Positions 1 to 5,184 of a DNA stretch of 5,321 nt are shown here, piece by piece. The position numbers and the translations under genes were made by a program. Positions within the stretch are counted from its first letter, which is position 1. Every line of letters starts with the position of its first letter. The notes below the pieces were generated by a model. It worked only from the letters and a program-made list of their open reading frames with translations, had not been told where the DNA came from and ran no database searches. Source of the stretch: an uncultured Clostridia bacterium (GTDB lineage Bacteria > Bacillota > Clostridia > Oscillospirales > Ruminococcaceae); the NCBI GenBank assembly GCA_947175655.1, contig CAMWNQ010000121.1, positions 1-5,321 of the forward strand. Reading direction: 5' to 3'.

Positions 1-23
1 TAAATTACATTTCATATAAAATA

Positions 24-52
24 TTGCAAATTCTACTATTAAATGATATAAT
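24..52 (+). promoter_or_regulatory. Sigma-A-type promoter with extended -10
   Basis: The -35 is TTGCAA at 24-29, followed by a 17-nt spacer and a perfect TATAAT at 47-52. TG at 44-45 makes an extended -10 (TGATATAAT). Transcription should start near 58-60, leaving a leader of about 40 nt before the small-protein start at 100. The motif match is direct; activity is inferred. Confidence 0.7.
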
Positions 53-99
53 AATATAAAACAAAAAGCAGTAATTTTATTTTTACAGAGGTACATCAT

Positions 100-372
100 A
101 TGAGTCGAAGTTATAAGAAATATTGTGTTAGTAAAGATAAAAACAGTCAGTTTGGCAAACATCAAGCGTCAAAAACAGTAAGACGCTTTAAAAACATTCC
201 AAATGGAAATGCGTATAAAAAATATTACTGTAGCTGGAATATATGTGATTATCGCATTTATGAAATTAAATTATCAAAAAAAGAATTTCAGGCAAAGTAT
301 AATAATTTAAAAGATGATGATAACTGGAAAGAAGCCTACAGAAAATACAAAACATTTTACATATGCAAATAA
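100..372 (+). CDS. Small basic uncharacterised protein (90 aa)
   Basis: I cannot assign a function. The ATG at 100 follows the Shine-Dalgarno-like CAGAGG (86-91) at a good 8-nt distance, and a strong promoter lies upstream, so this is very probably a real gene. The product is rich in Lys, Arg and Tyr. It opens with MSRSYKK, has a basic patch around residues 20-31 (KHQASKTVRRFK), a CSWNICDY motif at 44-51 and a charged, helical-looking C-terminal half (58-84). It has four cysteines (9, 44, 49, 89) and no signal peptide or membrane segment. From memory, short proteins starting MSRSYKK with a basic VRR patch and a C-S-W-x-I-C-D-like motif recur as hypotheticals in Firmicutes and their phages; I could not check this. 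The basic character would fit nucleic-acid binding, but that is only inference. The membrane-protein gene starts 21 nt downstream and is probably co-transcribed. Confidence 0.8.
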   Translation: MSRSYKKYCVSKDKNSQFGKHQASKTVRRFKNIPNGNAYKKYYCSWNICDYRIYEIKLSKKEFQAKYNNLKDDDNWKEAYRKYKTFYICK

Positions 373-379
373 AATGAAA

Positions 380-385
380 AGAAGG
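380..385 (+). promoter_or_regulatory. Ribosome binding site deciding the 394 start
   Basis: AGAAGG lies 8 nt before the ATG at 394. The GTG at 385-387 is in the same frame but overlaps the last base of this site and has no Shine-Dalgarno of its own. The ATG at 394 is therefore the preferred start. Confidence 0.7.
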
Positions 386-393
386 TGAAAAGA

Positions 394-915
394 ATGAAAA
401 TTACATATGCAAAAATATGCAGATATATAATAGAGTTTACTATCTGTGGTTTATGTGGCTGGATATATGAAACAATACTCACGTCATATTTATGGGGAAA
501 ATTTGCAGAAAGAGGATTTTTACATATTCCTGTACTTCCAATATATGGATTTTTTGCTTTTATACTTCTTCCGATATTCAAAAAACATAATGAATTTTTT
601 ACAGTCTTTTTCGGAAGTATCGCAATTACTACAACGCTTGAACTAATATCTGCATACATAATAGAAGCAGTAATCCACGAGAGATTATGGAGTTACAGGA
701 GCTGGGATTTTAACTTTTTTGATGGAAGAATATCACTTTACAGTAGTTTGATGTTTGGAGTGCTTAGTCTGATATTAATAAAAGGAGTACACCCTCTTGT
801 AAATAAGATTTCAGAAAAATATTCTGCAAAAGTCATATCAATAACAGGAAGTATATGCTGGATTATGATTTTAATTGATTTTATTATAACAGTTATTCAG
901 AAATTCAATAATTAA
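394..915 (+). CDS. CmpB/DUF1113-like multi-pass membrane protein
   Basis: This is a 173-aa membrane protein resembling the family annotated as 'putative ABC transporter permease, CmpB type' (PF06541/DUF1113), whose real role is poorly known. About five hydrophobic segments are visible, near residues 9-29, 43-62, 69-93, 115-136 and 147-168. Family-like motifs are GWIYE (22-26), ERGFLH (39-44), PIYGF (49-53), an LE pair (82-83), and WSYRSWDFNFFDGRISL (99-115) followed by SSLMFG (117-122). The length suits a single-domain family member. No ATP-binding partner is present, so the transporter label should be treated with caution. There is no cleavable signal peptide. The gene sits 21 nt after the small basic protein, probably as the second gene of one transcript. 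A perfect palindrome begins right after its TAA. Family assignment is from motif memory and fairly confident; function is unknown. Confidence 0.85.
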   Translation: MKITYAKICRYIIEFTICGLCGWIYETILTSYLWGKFAERGFLHIPVLPIYGFFAFILLPIFKKHNEFFTVFFGSIAITTTLELISAYIIEAVIHERLWSYRSWDFNFFDGRISLYSSLMFGVLSLILIKGVHPLVNKISEKYSAKVISITGSICWIMILIDFIITVIQKFNN

Positions 916-939
916 AAATCGTTTCACGTGAAACGATTT
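916..939. terminator. Perfect 24-bp palindrome with parS-like core
   Basis: Bases 916-939 form a perfect palindrome centred between 927 and 928, beginning right after the TAA of the membrane-protein gene. The centre is CGTTTCACGTGAAACG (920-935). As RNA it folds into a 10-bp stem with an ACGU loop. Forward, the stem is followed by GATATAAAT, a poor U-tract; read on the minus strand it runs into TTTTTAATTA, which is better. Position suggests a gene-end terminator. The inner 14 bases equal the core of the ParB-binding parS site, whose usual form is TGTTTCACGTGAAACA; here the outermost pair is C/G instead of T/A. A protein-binding role is therefore a real alternative. The same 16-mer recurs at 3177-3192. 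Confidence 0.65.
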
Positions 940-1044
940 GATATAAATATCCAAACAATAAATTTTTCTGAAGCAAGATTTATTGTCAATGATGATATAT
1001 ATAACAAATATTATGAAGCAATGCACTTTAAAAAAGCATTGTGA
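928..1044 (+). other. Possible 38-codon ORF or coding remnant
   Basis: A GTG at 928 opens an uninterrupted frame of 38 codons to TGA at 1042-1044, ending in KYYEAMHFKKAL. It is in the same frame as the membrane-protein gene just upstream. It has no Shine-Dalgarno site and its start lies inside the palindrome, so translation is doubtful. It could be a decayed gene end or simply chance in AT-rich DNA. No family is recognised. Confidence 0.15.
955..986. other. AT-rich hairpin in the intergenic gap
   Basis: ACAATAAAT (955-963) is repeated inverted as ATTTATTGT (978-986), giving a 9-bp perfect stem that can extend inward to about 12 bp with one G-U pair. There is no U-tract after it. It may be a structural relic or weak backup terminator; no function can be assigned. 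Confidence 0.3.
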
Positions 1045-1102
1045 AAAATAATCAAATAATGTATTTTAAATATTTTTTCTTAGTCTTATATCAATAAATA
1101 TG

Positions 1103-1131
1103 TTGACTTTAAACAATAAAAATGGTATAAT
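1103..1131 (+). promoter_or_regulatory. Near-consensus sigma-A promoter for the vWA gene
   Basis: TTGACT (1103-1108), a 17-nt spacer and TATAAT (1126-1131) with an extended -10 (TGGTATAAT from 1123). The expected start is near 1138, giving a leader of about 23 nt carrying AAAGGAGA (1145-1152). This should be a strong, probably constitutive promoter. It is the only promoter seen that could serve both the vWA gene and the esterase gene after it. Confidence 0.8.
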
Positions 1132-1160
1132 AATCAAAAAGAAAAAAGGAGAACTCATTT

Positions 1161-1928
1161 ATGAGTTTATTAAGTATATTTAAAAATAAAAATGCAATGC
1201 CTCAGCAATTGGATAACAGTGAACCCATAAATCTAACAAAGAATGCTGAACTTAATAAAAAAATATCATTGAGAAAAAATATTGTATCGAATGAAATAAA
1301 GCATCAGAATATTTCAGTCAAAACTTCAAGAGTCGTATTTGTACTTGACCATTCAGGTTCAATGCGTCAGATGTATAAAGACGGAACTATTCAGGACGTT
1401 TTGGAAAGAATGTTTCCGATTGCAATGTGCTTTGATGACAATGCAGAAATGGAATTTTACTGGTTTGATTCCATTTATAAGGAACTTGAACCCGTAAACT
1501 ATTCAACTATTGATAATTACGTTGAGAGAGTAATTTTATCCAAAAAAGACCATTTCGGAAGTACTTGCTATGCTCCTGTTATGAATGAAATCTTTAACAG
1601 ATATGCAAAACTCAATCCTATGAAAATACCAACATTCGTAATTTTCATAACAGACGGAAATAATTCAGATAAAAAGGCATCTAAAGATGTTCTGACAGAA
1701 GCATCAAAATATAATATATTCTGGAAATTTGCCGGAATTGGAAATGAAAAATTTGAATTTCTTGAAAAACTTGATAATTTAACCGGACGATTTATTGACA
1801 ATGCAAACTATGTAAATATAAATGATATAAGTTACATTGACGATAAAACTCTTTATTCAAAGCTTCTGGAGGAATACAGTGACTGGTTAAAATTATGCAG
1901 AGAAAAAAGAATACCTGTAGACGGGTAA
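1161..1928 (+). CDS. Stand-alone TerF-like vWA domain protein
   Basis: This 255-aa cytoplasmic protein has a von Willebrand factor A domain of the TerF type, the C-terminal domain of tellurium-resistance-associated proteins. A complete MIDAS metal site is visible: DHSGS gives D63, S65 and S67; GST at 133-135 gives T135; ITDG gives D165. Family-typical stretches are FDDNAEMEFYWF (91-102), IFWKFAGIG (186-194), LEKLDNLTGRFIDNA (201-215) and a C-terminal LYSKLLEEYSDWL (231-243). The N-terminus (about 21-40, NLTKNAELNKKISLRK) resembles the short Ter-like leader seen before such domains, but no full TerD domain is present. There is no signal peptide or membrane helix. GGAG at 1148-1151 sits 9 nt before the ATG. 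Known relatives work with TerC/TerD stress systems through metal-dependent protein contacts, but no other ter gene lies in this window. The secreted-esterase gene starts 37 nt downstream with no terminator between, an odd pairing. Domain call secure; biological role unknown. Confidence 0.9.
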   Translation: MSLLSIFKNKNAMPQQLDNSEPINLTKNAELNKKISLRKNIVSNEIKHQNISVKTSRVVFVLDHSGSMRQMYKDGTIQDVLERMFPIAMCFDDNAEMEFYWFDSIYKELEPVNYSTIDNYVERVILSKKDHFGSTCYAPVMNEIFNRYAKLNPMKIPTFVIFITDGNNSDKKASKDVLTEASKYNIFWKFAGIGNEKFEFLEKLDNLTGRFIDNANYVNINDISYIDDKTLYSKLLEEYSDWLKLCREKRIPVDG

Positions 1929-1953
1929 TATTATAAATTATTAATATCTGAAT

Positions 1954-1957
1954 GGAG
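1954..1957 (+). promoter_or_regulatory. Ribosome binding site deciding the 1966 start
   Basis: GGAG at 1954-1957 stands 8 nt before the ATG at 1966. The in-frame GTG at 1957 overlaps this site and cannot use it. The ATG start gives a standard lipid-facing signal peptide beginning MKKKII. Confidence 0.7.
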
Positions 1958-1965
1958 TGAAAAAA

Positions 1966-3165
1966 ATGAAAAAGAAAATTATATCAGTTTCAGCAGTTGC
2001 GTGTATGCTTTTGAATACAGTAACATCAATAAATACATTGAATATATATGCTGACGATGAACCAACAGAGAAAATTAACATTCTCACACTTGGTGACTCA
2101 ATTACAGATGGTTACTGGACAGCAGGCGGTTACAGAAAATATCTTTATCATGAACTTGATAAAATGGGTTACAGTGATAAAATTGATATGGTAGGAGCAA
2201 AAGGAAGTAACAACGCCGAATTTACATATAATGGCGAAACTGTTTCATATGATGATAATTATTCAGGATACAGCGGATATGCAATCCAGAGAATGACATC
2301 AGGCGAATATCGTGAAGGAATTCTTGAAACTATTCAGGGTACATATTTTGAAGGCGGAAAAAATATGATATCGGCATACAATCCGGATATTGTACTTCTC
2401 CAGATAGGCACAAATGATGTATTAAGCGGATATAATGATGGCATAACTGAACGTCTTGAAAATCTTGTAAATGTCATCCTCGATGATATGAATGAACCTA
2501 CAGATATATTATATGTATCAACAATACCTGATATTGATGCTATTATGAGAGCAGACTGGCTCGGAGCATATGGAATAAATGCATGGGCAAGTACAGATGA
2601 AGAAAAACAACAACTTATGAAAACAGTTCAGGGATATATTGACAGCTATAATCAGTCAATATATGATATGGTTGTGACTATGCAAAGAGAAGGAAAACAA
2701 GTAAAGTTTGCTGACATCAACAGCGTTGTTGACTATAAAGAAGATTTATATGACGGTGTACATCCTAATGAACAGGGATATGAAAAAATGGGTAAATACT
2801 GGGCATCTGTTATTGATTCACAGTTAAAAGGAAACAATACTGAACCACCAGCTACAACAACAGAGACAACTACTACTACAATTACAACAACTGAAACAAA
2901 AACTACTACTATCACTAATATAACCTCCATAAGTATCACAACAAACAATACTGAATCTTCAACTGCTGAAACTACAACATCTACAACTACTACTGAACCA
3001 ATAATACCAGAAAAGAAATATACCATAGCCGATGCAATAAAACTTTTAGATTATCTTCTTTGCAGGTATGAAATTCAGCCAGAAGATGAATTTGATATAA
3101 ATTCAGACGGAAATATAAATGTATTTGACCTTATCGAAATTAAAAATATAATAAGAAATCAGTAA
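1966..3165 (+). CDS. Secreted dockerin-bearing SGNH (CE3-like) esterase
   Basis: This 399-aa secreted SGNH/GDSL hydrolase is probably a carbohydrate esterase of the CE3 acetylxylan-esterase type, removing acetyl groups from plant polysaccharide. In order: signal peptide (1 to about 29, cleavage near IYA-DD); catalytic domain (about 36-287); Thr-rich linker (about 296-345); dockerin (about 351-399). Catalytic blocks are GDSIT with nucleophile S45, the SGYSGY glycine block (100-105), GTND (148-151), and DGVHPN with D263 and H266. The second dockerin repeat has a full calcium loop (D377, N379, D381, N383, D388). The first half keeps only the helix (YTIADAIKLLDYLL, from 352) and lacks a DxNxDG loop, a pattern I recall from some Ruminococcus dockerins. 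The product should assemble on a cohesin scaffold outside the cell. It lies 37 nt after the vWA gene with no promoter of its own seen, so it is probably co-transcribed. It is a close paralogue of the convergent minus-strand esterase. Substrate is inferred. Confidence 0.92.
   Translation: MKKKIISVSAVACMLLNTVTSINTLNIYADDEPTEKINILTLGDSITDGYWTAGGYRKYLYHELDKMGYSDKIDMVGAKGSNNAEFTYNGETVSYDDNYSGYSGYAIQRMTSGEYREGILETIQGTYFEGGKNMISAYNPDIVLLQIGTNDVLSGYNDGITERLENLVNVILDDMNEPTDILYVSTIPDIDAIMRADWLGAYGINAWASTDEEKQQLMKTVQGYIDSYNQSIYDMVVTMQREGKQVKFADINSVVDYKEDLYDGVHPNEQGYEKMGKYWASVIDSQLKGNNTEPPATTTETTTTTITTTETKTTTITNITSISITTNNTESSTAETTTSTTTTEPIIPEKKYTIADAIKLLDYLLCRYEIQPEDEFDINSDGNINVFDLIEIKNIIRNQ
2851..3000 (+). 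repeat. Thr-rich linker-coding stretch
   Basis: These ACA/ACT-rich codons encode a Thr/Ser/Glu-rich, disordered linker of about 50 residues between the catalytic domain and the dockerin. It is irregular, with Glu, Asn and Ile interruptions, unlike the near-perfect tandem repeats of the minus-strand paralogue. Such linkers are often glycosylated in cellulosomal enzymes. Confidence 0.7.
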
Positions 3166-3206
3166 AAAAAGCCGACCGTTTCACGTGAAACGGTCGGTTA
3201 AATTTA
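3164..3206. terminator. Bidirectional hairpin terminator between convergent esterase genes
   Basis: A perfect 26-bp palindrome at 3172-3197, extendable to 3170-3199 with one G-U pair, fills the 50-bp gap between two convergent stops. Read on the minus strand, the GC-rich stem (CCGACC/GGTCGG around the core) is followed by CTTTTTTT, a textbook intrinsic terminator for the larger esterase. Read forward, it is followed by TTAAATTTATTTTTA, a weaker U-rich tail for the dockerin esterase. The centre is CGTTTCACGTGAAACG (3177-3192), identical to the centre of the palindrome at 916-939 and containing the parS core GTTTCACGTGAAAC. Confidence 0.9.
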
Positions 3207-3215
3207 TTTTTATAG

Positions 3216-5087
3216 TTATTTCATAATAAGTGTTACGCTTTTAACGGACATATTACCCCAGTAATTATATATTGTTATTTTATCCTGAGGAGAATCAATC
3301 TTGAATGAGATAGTTTTATCGGCATTAATATCAGCATGACCAAAATCATTCTGAACTGCCCAGTTTCCAAGTACAAGTTTACCACCGAATCCATATCCTA
3401 CTTCGCCATCAAGCTGTATTACTATTTCTTTAATAGCAGAAGGATTATAATTTGCAAGTGAATATTCTTTACCAGATTCAACATCATTCAATACAATTTT
3501 ATTTGATGCTTCCTGTTTTTCTGTAGTAGTTGTTGTAACTGGTTCTGAAGTTGTTGTAGTTGTAGTAGTAGTTGTTGGTTTTGCTGTTGTTGTAGTTGTT
3601 GTAGTTGTAGTAGGTTTTGCTGTTGTTGTAGTTGTAGTAGTAGTTGTTGGCTTCGCTGTTGTTGTAGTTGTAGTAGTAGTTGTTGGCTTTGCTGTTGTTG
3701 TAGTTGTTGTAGTTGTTGTAGTTGTAGTAGGTTTTGCTGTTGTTGTAGTTGTAGTAGTTGTTACTTCCTCTGTTTCTCCGCAATAAAGAATTACATCTGA
3801 TATTTCAGCTTCTCCATACCATTTATATACAACCATATCGCTATAATCTTTATCCAAAGCAACTGTAAGAACTCCGTCTTTCATATCATCCTGATTATAA
3901 TTTTTCTGTAAAGTCCAGTTGCCAAACGATGCACAGCCATTTATTCCATATTGCATACTTCCTGAAAATACAAATGATACAGCTGAAACACCCATATTTT
4001 TATATGCAGAAAGGTCATATGTCTCTCCTATTTTAAAATCAGAGAGATGAATTTCCTTTGCATCTTCTGGAACAGTTACCTTTGTTGTTGTAGTTGTTAC
4101 AGGTGCTTCAGTTACCTTAGCTTCAGTTGTTGCAACTGGTTTAGCAGTAGTAGTTGTTGATGTAGTAGTAGCTGTTGTTGCTGATGTTGTAACTACTGGC
4201 TTTGAAGGAATTATATTGACATCATTATTTTGGAAATAGTCATCAAGAACCCCAGCCCAGTATTTACCCATATTTTCATAACCCTGCTCATTAGGATGAA
4301 CACCATCATAAAGGTCAGTTTTATAGTCAACTACACTGTTTATATCTGCAAATTTAACGGATTTTCCTTCCCCCTGCATTTTCTGAACCAATTCATAAAT
4401 AGAAGAGTTATAATTATCAATACAGCCCTGTACTGTTTCCATAAGCTGTTGTTTTTCCTCAGCTGAACTGCTCCAAGCATTTATTCCATATGCACCAAGC
4501 CAGTCCGCACGCATTATAGCATCAATATCAGGAATTGTTGAAACATAAATAACATCATCAGCATCCATATCCTGAAGAATTGTATTTACAAGGTTTTCGA
4601 GACGGTCTGTAATTCCATCATTATATTCACTTAAAATATCATTTGTACCTATCTGAAGAAGAACTATATCAGGATTATATTGAGCAATCATACTTTTACC
4701 ATTATACCAAGTGCCCTGAATTGTTTCAAGAATTCCTTCACGATTTTCTTTGGAAGTCATTTTCTGTATAGCATATCCGCTGTATCCTGCATAGTTATCA
4801 TCATATGTAACAGTTTCACCATTACGTGAAAAAGTTGAACTGTTTCCTCCCTTTGGTCCGACCATATCAATATTATCATATCCCATTTTTTCCAACTCGT
4901 TATACATATACTTACGATAAGCTCCGGAAGTCCAATAACCATCAGTAATGGAATCTCCTATTGACATAATTTTAACTTTATTATCATTCTCCGTTGCACT
5001 TGCAGAAACAGGCATTGAAATAACTGAAACAGCTGATAATGTAGTTACAGCCGCAATAGCTGTTGCAAAACTTTTTTTAACTTTCAT
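3216..5087 (-). CDS. Secreted SGNH (CE3-like) esterase with two CBM-like domains
   Basis: This 623-aa secreted multidomain esterase is the paralogue of the dockerin-bearing one. In order: signal peptide (1 to about 31, MKVKKSF then a hydrophobic core to SASA); SGNH catalytic domain (about 37-285); Thr/Pro/Ala linker (about 291-341); first C-terminal domain (about 344-436); long Thr/AKP linker (about 437-528); second C-terminal domain (about 529-623). Catalytic residues are S46 in GDSIT, GTND (147-150), D261 and H264 in DGVHPN. The two C-terminal domains resemble each other: GETYDLSAY/GKEYSLANY starts, GNW at 389-391 and 574-576, and YKWYG/YNYWG near the ends (421-425, 608-611 approximately). 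They look like beta-sandwich carbohydrate-binding modules, but I cannot name the family. No dockerin is seen, so the enzyme probably binds polysaccharide directly. ATG at 5087 follows AGGTGG (5094-5099) by 6 nt. It has its own strong promoter and a terminator. Confidence 0.93.
   Translation of the reverse strand: MKVKKSFATAIAAVTTLSAVSVISMPVSASATENDNKVKIMSIGDSITDGYWTSGAYRKYMYNELEKMGYDNIDMVGPKGGNSSTFSRNGETVTYDDNYAGYSGYAIQKMTSKENREGILETIQGTWYNGKSMIAQYNPDIVLLQIGTNDILSEYNDGITDRLENLVNTILQDMDADDVIYVSTIPDIDAIMRADWLGAYGINAWSSSAEEKQQLMETVQGCIDNYNSSIYELVQKMQGEGKSVKFADINSVVDYKTDLYDGVHPNEQGYENMGKYWAGVLDDYFQNNDVNIIPSKPVVTTSATTATTTSTTTTAKPVATTEAKVTEAPVTTTTTKVTVPEDAKEIHLSDFKIGETYDLSAYKNMGVSAVSFVFSGSMQYGINGCASFGNWTLQKNYNQDDMKDGVLTVALDKDYSDMVVYKWYGEAEISDVILYCGETEEVTTTTTTTTAKPTTTTTTTTTTTTAKPTTTTTTTTTAKPTTTTTTTTTAKPTTTTTTTTTAKPTTTTTTTTTSEPVTTTTTEKQEASNKIVLNDVESGKEYSLANYNPSAIKEIVIQLDGEVGYGFGGKLVLGNWAVQNDFGHADINADKTISFKIDSPQDKITIYNYWGNMSVKSVTLIMK
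3549..3761 (-). repeat. Tandem Thr/AKP linker repeats
   Basis: This stretch encodes residues 443-513: runs of 8, 12, 9, 9, 9 and 9 threonines separated by AKP, and closed by SEP. The dominant unit is 36 bp (AKP plus nine Thr) written in ACT/ACA codons, so the coding strand almost lacks G. It forms a flexible, probably glycosylated spacer between the two CBM-like domains. The array can change length in frame by slippage or recombination. Confidence 0.9.
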
Positions 5088-5155
5088 AAAAATCCACCTT
5101 TCTTAAATTTATTGTAAATATAACATAAAAACTTTCAAGATTATCTTCTTACTTT

Positions 5156-5184
5156 ATTATATATTAACAAATTATAAATGTCAA
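5156..5184 (-). promoter_or_regulatory. Perfect consensus sigma-A promoter for the large esterase
   Basis: On the minus strand, TTGACA (5184-5179), a 17-nt spacer and TATAAT (5161-5156) match the consensus at every base of both boxes. The predicted start near 5149 leaves a leader of about 60 nt with AAAGGTGGA (5101-5093) before the ATG. An imperfect palindrome AAGAT-T-ATCTT (5137-5147) covers the first transcribed bases and could be an operator, but this is speculative. Confidence 0.85.

Noticed and set aside
385..393. GTG start for the membrane-protein gene
   Set aside because: The GTG overlaps the Shine-Dalgarno AGAAGG; the ATG at 394 has correct spacing.
357..659. Minus-strand 100-codon ORF, plus a 66-codon plus-strand ORF at 446-646
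   Set aside because: Both overlap the well-supported membrane-protein gene in other frames and lack a ribosome binding site or recognisable motif.
1019..1041. CAATGC/GCATTG hairpin as a terminator
   Set aside because: The stem is only 6 bp with an 11-nt loop and no U-tract; it is probably chance in AT-rich DNA.
1957..1965. GTG start for the dockerin esterase
   Set aside because: The GTG is part of GGAGTG, the ribosome binding site for the ATG at 1966.
2733..3026. Val-rich minus-strand ORF
   Set aside because: It is the antisense of the Thr-rich linker of the dockerin esterase, with no ribosome binding site.
3541..3770. CRISPR-like regularly spaced repeats
   Set aside because: The repeats are low-complexity codons for Thr/AKP inside an intact reading frame, with no unique spacers.
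3499..3783. Asn/Tyr-rich minus-strand ORF overlapping the linker
   Set aside because: It is the ACT/ACA threonine repeat read in another frame; a shadow of the large esterase.
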